The notes beneath the pieces were generated by a model. That model ran no database searches. It saw only the letters and a program-made list of their open reading frames with translations, and was not told the origin of the DNA. From Proteobacteria bacterium UBA1847 (GTDB lineage Bacteria; Pseudomonadota; Gammaproteobacteria; Steroidobacterales; Woeseiaceae), in the NCBI GenBank assembly GCA_002338605.1, contig DDIP01000243.1, positions 1 through 7,152 on the forward strand: DNA of 7,152 bases, read 5' to 3'. The translations under genes and the position numbers were made by a program. Every line of letters starts with the position of its first letter. Within the stretch, counting starts at the first letter, position 1. Positions 1 through 7,054 of this stretch are shown piece by piece.

Positions 1-2
1 GC

Positions 3-911
3 GGCTTTACGACGGATACCGGGCCACATGGTCGTGTCGGTTTTTCCAACCGCCGTATCAACCAGAGGGGCCACCAGTTCGAAAGCAAGCTATTCGGATC
101 GACGGTGCTGAGCCAACTGAACGCAAGCTATCGCTGGCCAAAGCGCGATCCGCGCCGCGAGTGGTTCAGTATTGTGGCGGGCTTCCAGCAGCAGAAGACT
201 GATACCAGTGAACAGGAAAGTTTCAAGCTCGGCTTTCTTCGTTCAAAAAGCCTGGGTACGCGCTGGATGCAGACGCGCTATGTCGATTATACCTACGAGG
301 ATTTCACTGTCAGCGACCAGAGTTCAATCAGTGAACTGATTGTTCTTGGCACCAACTGGGAGACGGCGACCGGTCGAGCGCTTAGCCGCGCAACGCAGGG
401 GTATCGGTTTAGCTTTGATATTCGGGGTGCGAGCGACAAACTCGGCTCGGACACCAGTTTTGCGCAGATTCGCGCAAAGGCGAAGTGGGTTTACTCCCTC
501 GGCGAGAAAACCCGGTTTCTGGCGCGAACGAGCCTCGGCATGACATCAAAAGACGAGTTGTCCGATCTGCCGGCTTCGGTACGGTTTTTCGCTGGTGGCG
601 ACAACAGCGTGCGCGGCTATGATTTCGAATCCCTCGGGCCAACGGACTCGACGGGCGCGGTAATCGGTGGCAGTCACCTTATTGACGTGAGCCTGGAGCT
701 TGACCGCCTGTTTCGGGAAAAGTGGGCCATCGCGGTTTTCGTTGACGGCGGCGATGCGTTCAACAACACACATATCAAACTGAATACCGGCGTCGGTATC
801 GGTGTCCGGTGGTATTCGCCGGTCGGGCCGATTCGGTTCGATCTTGCCCATCCGCTGGACGATCCGGATAAGAACTTTCGGATTCATATCAGTCTCGGGC
901 CGGACCTGTGA
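3..911 (+). CDS. tamA: TamA-like outer membrane assembly factor, C-terminal barrel (5'-truncated by window)
   Basis: This is the last 302 residues of a BamA/TamA (Omp85) family outer-membrane beta-barrel; the reading frame is open to the left edge, so the POTRA domains and true start lie outside the window. Visible marks are an N-terminal GFTTDTGPHGRVGFSNRR stretch, typical of the first TamA barrel strands. Further on come alternating amphipathic strands and the Omp85 loop-6 signature SVRGY (RGY at 612-620), whose arginine normally reaches into the barrel lumen. The C-terminus ends FRIHISLGPDL, like the final strand of TamA proteins. TamA is known to partner TamB, which is encoded immediately downstream with overlapping stop and start. 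A GTG at 105 could be mistaken for a start, but the conserved barrel sequence continues upstream of it. A generic BamA or Sam50-like protein is the alternative; the TamB neighbour makes TamA much more likely. Confidence 0.93.
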   Translation, partial: GFTTDTGPHGRVGFSNRRINQRGHQFESKLFGSTVLSQLNASYRWPKRDPRREWFSIVAGFQQQKTDTSEQESFKLGFLRSKSLGTRWMQTRYVDYTYEDFTVSDQSSISELIVLGTNWETATGRALSRATQGYRFSFDIRGASDKLGSDTSFAQIRAKAKWVYSLGEKTRFLARTSLGMTSKDELSDLPASVRFFAGGDNSVRGYDFESLGPTDSTGAVIGGSHLIDVSLELDRLFREKWAIAVFVDGGDAFNNTHIKLNTGVGIGVRWYSPVGPIRFDLAHPLDDPDKNFRIHISLGPDL

Positions 912-913
912 TG
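902..913 (+). promoter_or_regulatory. tamA-tamB overlap with weak ribosome binding site
   Basis: The tamA stop TGA (909-911) shares its last base with the tamB ATG (911-913). A short GGA at 902-904, six bases upstream, is the only Shine-Dalgarno-like sequence. This arrangement suggests translational coupling, which would fit the roughly matched synthesis expected of two partner subunits. The coupling is inferred from layout alone. Confidence 0.55.
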
Positions 914-3900
914 CGGCGCATCGGGAAATGGCTAAAATGGAGTGTTGTGTTCATTGTTGCGCTCAGCGTTGTGCTGTTCGCGATTGCCGCATTGGTCCTG
1001 AACACCGAATCCGGCACTCGCTGGGTACTGAATCGCATCAGCGGGGTAATCCCGGGCGAGATTGTCGCCGGCGAGTTCACCGGCACGCTGTGGAACGGGC
1101 TGTATTTTCCCAGCGTCAGCTACGTCGACGACAGCCAGCGTATCGATGCCACAGAATTTCGTGTCAGCGTGAACTGGCCATTGCTGGCGGCCGGGCGAAT
1201 ACCGCTCGAGGCGGTCAGCGCGGCGAGTTTTATGCGCACCAGCCTGAACCCGGCACCGGAGTCACCGGAGCCGCTCGAAGTTGCAATGTCGCCGTTACCA
1301 TTGAGCATCAGCATTGCCAGCGGTTCGATCGGTCGCTTCGACCTTAACAACGCAACGTCAAGTTTCTATCTTGAGGGCATCTCGTTCGGCCGGGCCCGCT
1401 TGACCGGCAGCACAATTCGGGTTGCATCACTCAAGGCATCGAGAGATGCGATTGATGCGTCGGTTTCGGAGTTTTCAATGACGCTGAGTGGCAATGTGCC
1501 CATCACCGCTCAGCTTCGCTGGGTGTTTGAGGGTGGCCGCCTTTCCGGCGACGGGAAAGTCGCGGGTTCTCTTGCCGGGCTCACATTCGACCAGGTGATT
1601 CAGGGAGAATATGCGAGCACGGCATCGGGAACGATAAGGCTTCTGAATCGAGTTGAGCCCGAGGTCGAAGCCCGGGTGAACTGGGAGCGATGGGCCTTCG
1701 GCACCACGGTGTTGCTGGATGGTGAGATCGATGCCAGTGGGATGATCGAATCCTATGACACCGAGTATCGTGCGACGGTCATCGTCGCCGATCTTGAGCC
1801 TTTCGTCGTCAGCGGAACGGCATCAGGAAATACTCGTGAACTGACGAGCTATTCTGCGGATGTGGTCGCGGCGGTTGGCAATGCCAACGCAAAAGGACAA
1901 CTCACCTGGTCGCCAGCCTTCGCAACAACGGCGCTTGTCATGGCATCGGAAATTAATCCGGCGGAATTGAGAGATGAGCTGAGCGGGCGCTTCGATGCGA
2001 CGGCCGAGATCTCGGTCGATGACGCCGGTGTCGTAAGCGTGCAAAATCTAATCGCGGCGGGCGTACTAAATGATGCGTTACTCAATGCAAGTGGCGATCT
2101 GCTTATTGCAGCCGATGAACAGAGGTGCACCGGCTGCCTGCTCAGCGTGGGCAAAAACAAGCTTCGAATCGACGGAGGGCTGGCGAAGAACGCGCTGGCA
2201 CTGACCTACTCACTGAATGCACCGACCTTGACGGAGTTGTGGCCTGACCTCGTCGGCACCGCGGTCGGCAGTGGCAAACTTACCGGCACTGTTGAGCAGC
2301 CGGGTATTGTGACGAGCATTGAGCTGCGGGATTTCGCATACCAGGGAACCGGGATTGGTGCGTTGGTACTCCAGGCGGAGGGTAGCGGCGAGAAACTGGA
2401 TGTTACGGCAGATTGGGTGTACGAAACGCTGACCGTCAGCGCACAAGGCACAGTAAGCTACCAGGAAGAAACACTTGCCGGTTCGATTCGAAGAGCGACG
2501 GTTCGCGAGCAGCACGCAGGCGAGTGGTCACTTGAGCAGGCACTCATGTTCAGCCTCGCGAAAGATGCGATTAATGTTGAGCAGCACAACTGGACGGGCG
2601 CCAACGGTGATGTCAGTGTTGACACATTCACTATGCAGGGCGAAGACATTCGCCTGAAAGCGTCGCTTGAAAAAATGCCGCTGCAAGTCGCGGCGAGGTT
2701 CCTGCCGAACAACTTCGAGCTCTTGGGAACCGCAACCGCCGACGTCGATATTTCAAGAACGGCCGGGCAGTGGTCCGGCCCAATGCGCTGGCGGCAGGTC
2801 GGTACCGTTTTGCGAGTGAGCGAGTTCAATGACGAGTTTACCGATGTGACGATTCCGCGAGCCGAAGTCGACGCGGTGCTGAGCAACGGTGGCGTGAAGG
2901 CAAAAGCAGTTCTGGCGATTGAGCCGGGCGTACTTGGCGAACTGGATTTTCAGCTTGATGCACTTGCCGCCGATGCGCCGCTGAACGCCAGCCTCAAGCT
3001 GCAGGGCGACGACTGGAGCTGGGTTTCCGCGGTGGTACCGCAAACCGATCGCTTCGGTGGGGCGATCAGTGCTGCGGTCAACGCGTCTGGACCGCTGAAT
3101 GCACCGGAGTTCTCCGGCAACCTGGAGTGGAAGGACGGCAGTCTCACTGTCCCGGCCCTGAACGTGCCGATCAGAGACATCAACGTTGTGGTCGCAGGAG
3201 CATCCAATGGTGATGCGACGATCACCGGTGCCGCAAAAGCCGGAGATGGCACACTGGCGCTAAGCGGTGAGTTCGAAAATGTCATGCAGGCCTCGCGCTC
3301 CGTCAAACTGAAGGTGACAGGACTCGGGGCCGAACTGGTCAACTGGCCGGAATATCACATCTGGGGTTCCCCGGATCTTGAACTGGTCGGCAGCGCTGAT
3401 GGCTGGCGTTTCGGCGGTGACCTGACTGTCCCGAAAGCAGAAATTGCGGTGCGCGAGGTGCCTGTTGGTGCTGTTACGGTTTCGCCGGATGTTGTCGTGA
3501 TTGGCGAGGACGCCGGCGAACAGCGCGCGACACGGATTACCGGAGAGGCGCGGCTGGTGCTCGGCGATGGCGTGCAATTTGCCGCTTTTGGCCTTGATAC
3601 TCGACTGACGGGCAGCCTGACCATGAAGATGGTTCAGGACCGGCCACTAACCGCAGCGGGCCGAGTGACGCTCGTTGATGGCACCTTCGTCGCACAAGGG
3701 CAGAAGCTGAAAATCGACCGAGGCCGCCTGACTTTTACCGGGCCGCTGGACGATCCAATCGTCGATGTCCGGGCCGAGCGAACCATCGAAACGCTCGATG
3801 GCACCGTCGTTGCCGGCATTCACCTGCGAGGCCGCGCTCAGAACCTGACCAGCACCGTTTATTCGACGCCGACGATGTCGGACGCGGATGCCCTGTCCTA

Positions 3901-4243
3901 TCTTGTTATTGGCCGACCCCTTAGCCAGGCGACGCAAACAGAGGGGGGCGAATTATCGGGAGCTGCCGTCGCCCTGGGTCTTCGACAGGCAACTCGCATC
4001 ACGGACCAGATCGGGCACTCCCTGGGTCTCGATGAGCTGGCGATTGCAGGCGATGGCGGCGATTCGACAGCGCTGGTTGCAGGCAAGCAAATCAACTCAA
4101 ACTTGTACGCTCGTTATGCCTACGGTGTGTTCAGCCGGCTCGGCACCTTGTTGTTGCGCTACCGCTTGTCGCGTTCGCTGACACTCGAAGCCGGCGCCGG
4201 CGAGAATCAGTCCATCGATGTGTTGTATTCGATCGAAAGATAG
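911..4243 (+). CDS. tamB: TamB, AsmA-like intermembrane lipid-transport / translocation and assembly module protein
   Basis: A 1110-aa protein anchored in the inner membrane and spanning the periplasm. In E. coli TamB (about 1260 aa) it is a hydrophobic-groove beta-taco that moves phospholipid to the outer membrane and partners TamA. Residues 1-10 are basic (MRRIGKWLKW), followed by one uncleaved-looking membrane helix at about 11-30. Next comes the family N-terminal pattern GTLWNGLYFPSV and W-containing strands, then a long run of beta-repeats rich in GxLxxSG-type turns. The C-terminal TamB (DUF490) domain covers about residues 770-1110. It includes LSYLVIGRPL at 995-1004 and a strongly conserved tail from ALVAGKQINSNLYARY through LRYRLSRSLTLEAG to the stop. 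ATG at 911 is preferred over the adjacent GTG at 908: it overlaps the tamA TGA (TGATG) and has a weak GGA at 902-904. The only cysteines seen are C406 and C409 (CTGC). Confidence 0.96.
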   Translation: MRRIGKWLKWSVVFIVALSVVLFAIAALVLNTESGTRWVLNRISGVIPGEIVAGEFTGTLWNGLYFPSVSYVDDSQRIDATEFRVSVNWPLLAAGRIPLEAVSAASFMRTSLNPAPESPEPLEVAMSPLPLSISIASGSIGRFDLNNATSSFYLEGISFGRARLTGSTIRVASLKASRDAIDASVSEFSMTLSGNVPITAQLRWVFEGGRLSGDGKVAGSLAGLTFDQVIQGEYASTASGTIRLLNRVEPEVEARVNWERWAFGTTVLLDGEIDASGMIESYDTEYRATVIVADLEPFVVSGTASGNTRELTSYSADVVAAVGNANAKGQLTWSPAFATTALVMASEINPAELRDELSGRFDATAEISVDDAGVVSVQNLIAAGVLNDALLNASGDLLIAADEQRCTGCLLSVGKNKLRIDGGLAKNALALTYSLNAPTLTELWPDLVGTAVGSGKLTGTVEQPGIVTSIELRDFAYQGTGIGALVLQAEGSGEKLDVTADWVYETLTVSAQGTVSYQEETLAGSIRRATVREQHAGEWSLEQALMFSLAKDAINVEQHNWTGANGDVSVDTFTMQGEDIRLKASLEKMPLQVAARFLPNNFELLGTATADVDISRTAGQWSGPMRWRQVGTVLRVSEFNDEFTDVTIPRAEVDAVLSNGGVKAKAVLAIEPGVLGELDFQLDALAADAPLNASLKLQGDDWSWVSAVVPQTDRFGGAISAAVNASGPLNAPEFSGNLEWKDGSLTVPALNVPIRDINVVVAGASNGDATITGAAKAGDGTLALSGEFENVMQASRSVKLKVTGLGAELVNWPEYHIWGSPDLELVGSADGWRFGGDLTVPKAEIAVREVPVGAVTVSPDVVVIGEDAGEQRATRITGEARLVLGDGVQFAAFGLDTRLTGSLTMKMVQDRPLTAAGRVTLVDGTFVAQGQKLKIDRGRLTFTGPLDDPIVDVRAERTIETLDGTVVAGIHLRGRAQNLTSTVYSTPTMSDADALSYLVIGRPLSQATQTEGGELSGAAVALGLRQATRITDQIGHSLGLDELAIAGDGGDSTALVAGKQINSNLYARYAYGVFSRLGTLLLRYRLSRSLTLEAGAGENQSIDVLYSIER

Positions 4244-4272
4244 TCTCGCCGGCGCGAGTTCTATTTTTGTTT
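4241..4272 (+). terminator. Rho-independent terminator at the convergent tamB / ydbL ends
   Basis: CTCGC (4245-4249), loop CGGC (4250-4253) and GCGAG (4254-4258) form a perfect GC-rich 5-bp stem. It is followed at once by TTCTATTTTTGTTT (4259-4272). The outer TAG (4241-4243) and CTA (4261-4263) are also complementary, so the inverted repeat can extend around a small internal mismatch. The T-tract serves tamB transcripts. On the opposite strand the hairpin is followed by only a weak ACTATCTTT, so termination of the ydbL transcript there would be less efficient. The stem is short, so strength is uncertain. Confidence 0.7.
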
Positions 4273-4863
4273 CCAGGCGCCGCCTTCGCGGTAGTACCAA
4301 CCCCGGTCGGCTTTGGCGACCCAGCGTTCGGCGAACGTGCGACGAATGCTGTCCTGCCACTCTGGGTGACCGTTGAGGCGGGCAATCTCGGCATACAGCG
4401 CATTCCAGTCGTTGTTCTGCGCCGCGACCAGCTGCACGACAGAGTTACGGTCTTTCAATGGCACAAGATTCCGGTCGCGAAACTCGATGAGCCCGGAATC
4501 GGTGAGGCCGATAGCACCCGAATCGAAGTAGGGACGCAACGAAGGGAAACGTGCAGCAAGCGAGTTTTCCAGCGCCTGTTTCTCCGGCGATGGCTTGTCG
4601 AAGTCCACCGATGATTGTGCGTTCGCGTCGCTGATCAGAAAGCTGCTGACACTCTGTGCGATCGCGAGCAGAACCGGCGTATTGTCGTCGCGCTGCGGTA
4701 GCGCCAGGGAGGTCGTATTGGTATCGGATTCACCGCGCACTTTATCGATGATCCGATCGGCCGCTTCGACCGCCGCTGCTTCCGGAAAATACACATTGAT
4801 CGTGACACAGGCCACGATAAAAACTGCGAGCAGCGCCGTCACACTGATTGTTACTTTGCGCAT
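4261..4863 (-). CDS. ydbL: YdbL-family (DUF1318) protein with a YnbE-like lipoprotein N-terminus
   Basis: A 200-aa predicted lipoprotein. Residues 1-18 are a short signal peptide ending in the lipobox IVAC, so Cys19 would be lipidated. Residue +2 is Val, not Asp, which favours sorting to the outer membrane. Right after Cys19 comes VTINVYFPEAAAVEAADRI, a beta-strand-forming segment resembling the TIN-type strand of the small lipoprotein YnbE. Residues 64-82 form a hydrophobic stretch ending ANA, like an internal signal peptide. Residues about 86-200 are the DUF1318/YdbL domain: LRPYFDSGAIG, VPLKDRNSVVQLVAAQN, then RLNGHPEW and a WYYREGGAWKQK terminus. E. coli YdbL is only about 108 aa and periplasmic. 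Start choice: AAAGGAG (4880-4874) lies 10 bases before ATG 4863 but only 2 before an in-frame TTG at 4872. It follows ydbH by 40 bp. In E. coli YdbL modulates YnbE multimerisation; a combined role here is inference. Confidence 0.88.
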   Translation of the reverse strand: MRKVTISVTALLAVFIVACVTINVYFPEAAAVEAADRIIDKVRGESDTNTTSLALPQRDDNTPVLLAIAQSVSSFLISDANAQSSVDFDKPSPEKQALENSLAARFPSLRPYFDSGAIGLTDSGLIEFRDRNLVPLKDRNSVVQLVAAQNNDWNALYAEIARLNGHPEWQDSIRRTFAERWVAKADRGWYYREGGAWKQK

Positions 4864-4873
4864 TGCTTTCAAA

Positions 4874-4880
4874 CTCCTTT
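4874..4880 (-). promoter_or_regulatory. Strong Shine-Dalgarno for ydbL that decides the start
   Basis: On the minus strand AAAGGAG precedes TTTGAAAGCA and then ATG at 4863. Ten bases separate the GGAG from ATG, against two bases to the in-frame TTG at 4872. This supports the 200-aa start. It is the strongest ribosome binding site seen in the window. Confidence 0.75.
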
Positions 4881-4903
4881 GTTAAAGTTCTGTGCCGCCA
4901 ACG

Positions 4904-6994
4904 TCAATTGACTGTCGGACCGCTGCTGCGGGTGATCGCACTGAGTTGCTGTACCAGCCTCGGCCAGCTTACCGTATTGCGAAAACCCACAACGTCAATT
5001 CTTGGTACACCCTTGCCCTTGACAATGTAGTAGCCACGTCCTTGCGGTCCTTCCTTTGCCGGTCCGGCGCCGCTCATCGCGCAGACTGCGTCGCGAAGCA
5101 CGCACCTCAGGCCGATCTGATCATAAGCAAACACTTCGAAGAACTGCAAAAAACCGGTGGACAAAACGGCTGCTGCGCCGCCTCCGCCAACGCTCGCCAG
5201 GTTTTCCACGGCGCGCTGACTGATGCGGCGCTGCGAGCGGTCATTCTCCGGAGTGTAGAAGTGCATGTCCATAGCGACAGGCTGCCAGTTGATCATTTCC
5301 AATCCTGAAACATCGCCGCTTAACCGTCCCTGAATGAGCCCGAAAGAGAAGGTCTCGGTGAGGCGCCTGAGATCGAGGTTGCGAAGCTGCAGTTCGCCCT
5401 GCAGACGTGGCACGCGGCCAAACGGCTGCTCAATACGCAGGTCGGAAAGCTGTATCGTGCCGTCGAAGGCACGTGCGCTGAGCGATCCGCCAACCGTGAT
5501 CGTGTTTTCGGCCAGCGTCAGCAGCGGCAGTTCCCCGGACAGCGTGCCTGAGAAGGCCGGCCACCCAAAGGCGCCGGTTAGCTGGCCGAGCTGAATCGGC
5601 TCGAGTTCGGCATCGAGTACGCCGGTCGCTTCGTCGCTGCCGAAGTTGTGGAGTTCGAGCTGATTGAGGCGGAGCGCGCCGCCCATTGTCGTAAGACGCA
5701 ATGCCTCAAGCAGTTCGATGTCGTTGTCACCGAGTTGCAGGTGCGACTCGCCGCCGCCGATTGGAATGTTGTAGGCAGTACCGCTTTCCCAGCTCAAGCG
5801 ACTGGGGCCGGGTACCTGCCCGGGGTCGGCACGCCAGTCGACGGTACCGGCGAGCCCATAGATTGCGAATCGACCGCGCGTGTCGTCGAGGATGATGTCG
5901 ATCAATTGCAGCGTCGCGGACTGCATCGCGTTGTTGTCGATCGTGACCGATCCTGACAGGCGGCCATCGGTTTCCAGGTTGCCGAGGATAGTGCCGGCAA
6001 GCGGGATCTTGACCACGTTTGTGTACAGGTTGCTGACGGACGAGTTCCGGAGCCGGATATCAGCGTCCAGCCCGACCGGCGCATCCGGATCGGCGGGAAA
6101 AGATACTGCAGCCGAACCCTCAACCTCGAGTAACGAGTCCTGCTGTAACGCGAACTGCTGAATATCGTAACGGGCAAAGTCGGATGTGGTCACGTTCTCC
6201 GCCTTCAGGCTCACCGCGTGCTCGGAAAAGTTTGCGTATACGGGCTCAATATACGCTTCACCCTTGTCCGACCGGGCATCAAGGTCGAACGTCACGTTGC
6301 CGTTATCGAGCGCCATGTCCATTTCGATGTGCGCGGCGACGCCATCGGCGGCGATTGTCCCGCGATCATTCGCGAGCACGGCGGCAGAGAGGTCCGCAGC
6401 GAGTGCCAGTTGCAGCGGTGCGCCGGGCGTGATGCTCACCCTGCCGTCGAGGTTGACCAGTCCGTCGACCATGTACTCACGGAACGAGGCATTGAAATGA
6501 CTTGCGAGTGCGAACAGGCCTGCGAGTTGTAGCCGATCCCCCTTGAAATGGGCGGTAACACCGCTCTGTCTGGCGAGGATATCGAAACGAACGACGCTGT
6601 CGGCGACGGCAACCGCAAACAAGGTAATGTCAGCCGAGACTGAATAGCGGTCGTAGACAAAGCGACCGCTCATCGACTGGCGACCAACTCCGGGAATTTC
6701 GGCCGTGAATACAGCGTCCGGGCAGCCGATCGATCGGGTTGTGAGAGTGAACCGGTTGCAGGTCATTCGAACATCGTCGAATGACTGGCCGGCATCCGCG
6801 ATCTCGACTCGCGCCATTCGAAATTCGCCGCGAATTCCCTGGTCTGTTAGCTCGAGTTCGGAAACCAGTCCGGAAATTGTCCAGCCATCACCTGCAATAG
6901 ACCCGATCGAACTGTCAATCACCGGACCGTCGGATGCAAAAACCGTTGCAGCCACAGAGCAGCAAAGTAGGGTTTTGAACAGGCGACAGATCAT
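4904..6994 (-). CDS. ydbH: YdbH-family AsmA-like intermembrane phospholipid transport protein, short form
   Basis: A 696-aa protein; E. coli YdbH is about 880 aa. The C-terminal region is the hallmark YdbH-like domain, named 'dicarboxylate transport' in older annotation. From residue 593 it reads QRAVENLASVGGGGAAAVLS, then GFLQFFEVFAYDQIGL, CVLRDAVCAMSG, GYYIVKG and RIDVVGF. It is preceded by FSFGLIQGRLSGDVSG and NWQPVAMDMHFYTPEN. Upstream, residues about 25-560 are beta-repeats like other AsmA/TamB-type grooves. The N-terminus MICRLFKTLLCCSVAATVFA is short and ends like a cleavable signal (VFA before SDG), unlike the long membrane anchor usual for YdbH. Paired cysteines C79/C91 and C631/C638 suggest two disulfides. 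ATG 6994 is chosen because AAGG (7007-7004) sits 9 bases upstream; a GTG at 7024 would add ten polar residues and has no ribosome site. In E. coli YdbH bridges to outer-membrane YnbE and is partly redundant with TamB and YhdP. Confidence 0.92.
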   Translation of the reverse strand: MICRLFKTLLCCSVAATVFASDGPVIDSSIGSIAGDGWTISGLVSELELTDQGIRGEFRMARVEIADAGQSFDDVRMTCNRFTLTTRSIGCPDAVFTAEIPGVGRQSMSGRFVYDRYSVSADITLFAVAVADSVVRFDILARQSGVTAHFKGDRLQLAGLFALASHFNASFREYMVDGLVNLDGRVSITPGAPLQLALAADLSAAVLANDRGTIAADGVAAHIEMDMALDNGNVTFDLDARSDKGEAYIEPVYANFSEHAVSLKAENVTTSDFARYDIQQFALQQDSLLEVEGSAAVSFPADPDAPVGLDADIRLRNSSVSNLYTNVVKIPLAGTILGNLETDGRLSGSVTIDNNAMQSATLQLIDIILDDTRGRFAIYGLAGTVDWRADPGQVPGPSRLSWESGTAYNIPIGGGESHLQLGDNDIELLEALRLTTMGGALRLNQLELHNFGSDEATGVLDAELEPIQLGQLTGAFGWPAFSGTLSGELPLLTLAENTITVGGSLSARAFDGTIQLSDLRIEQPFGRVPRLQGELQLRNLDLRRLTETFSFGLIQGRLSGDVSGLEMINWQPVAMDMHFYTPENDRSQRRISQRAVENLASVGGGGAAAVLSTGFLQFFEVFAYDQIGLRCVLRDAVCAMSGAGPAKEGPQGRGYYIVKGKGVPRIDVVGFRNTVSWPRLVQQLSAITRSSGPTVN

Positions 6995-7054
6995 AGGTGC
7001 GTACCTTATCAATGTTCCGGGCACGCAAGCGGCATTTTACGGTAGGCTTGGCGC
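6995..7054. promoter_or_regulatory. Divergent intergenic region between ydbH and the antiporter gene
   Basis: The two genes are transcribed away from each other with 60 bp between start codons, so promoters for both should lie here or slightly inside the opposite gene. On the minus strand TAAAAT (7039-7034) is a fair -10 candidate for ydbH-ydbL, about 40 bases before the ATG. The best -35 match at suitable spacing is only TTCGAG (7063-7058), inside the antiporter reading frame. No convincing sigma70 promoter was found for the antiporter and no clear operator palindrome was seen. Confidence 0.35.
7003..7008 (-). promoter_or_regulatory. Ribosome binding site of ydbH
   Basis: Minus-strand TAAGGT lies nine bases before ATG 6994. 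It makes that ATG a better start than the GTG at 7024, which has no purine-rich sequence ahead of it. Confidence 0.6.

Noticed and set aside
105..911. GTG at 105 as the start of the first gene
   Set aside because: The frame is open to the left edge and encodes conserved TamA barrel sequence (GFTTDTGP and following) upstream of it, so the gene is truncated by the window rather than starting here.
802..1347. Plus-strand frame of 181 codons across the tamA-tamB junction
   Set aside because: Out of frame with two well-supported genes; the product is rich in Arg, Cys and His with no family resemblance.
2458..2886. Long antisense open frame of 142 codons within tamB
   Set aside because: Serine- and arginine-rich, low-complexity product with no recognisable domain, lying opposite strongly conserved tamB sequence; typical of shadow frames in GC-rich DNA.
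4864..4903. A separate small ynbE between ydbH and ydbL
   Set aside because: Only 40 bp separate the genes, too short for a lipoprotein of about 60 residues, and no lipobox-like sequence is present there.
4892..5308. Plus-strand open frame of 138 codons opposite the ydbH 3' end
   Set aside because: It lies antisense to the hallmark YdbH domain, has no ribosome site or recognisable features, and its codon pattern is that of the reverse strand of ydbH.
6971..7007. Possible plus-strand promoter with TTGAAC at 6975 as -35 for the antiporter
   Set aside because: No acceptable -10 hexamer lies 16-18 bases downstream; the nearest AT-rich candidates are at wrong spacing.
7022..7024. GTG start for ydbH, giving 706 aa
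   Set aside because: It adds MPGTLIRYAP before a natural signal-like N-terminus and has no ribosome binding site. ATG 6994 has AAGG at good spacing.
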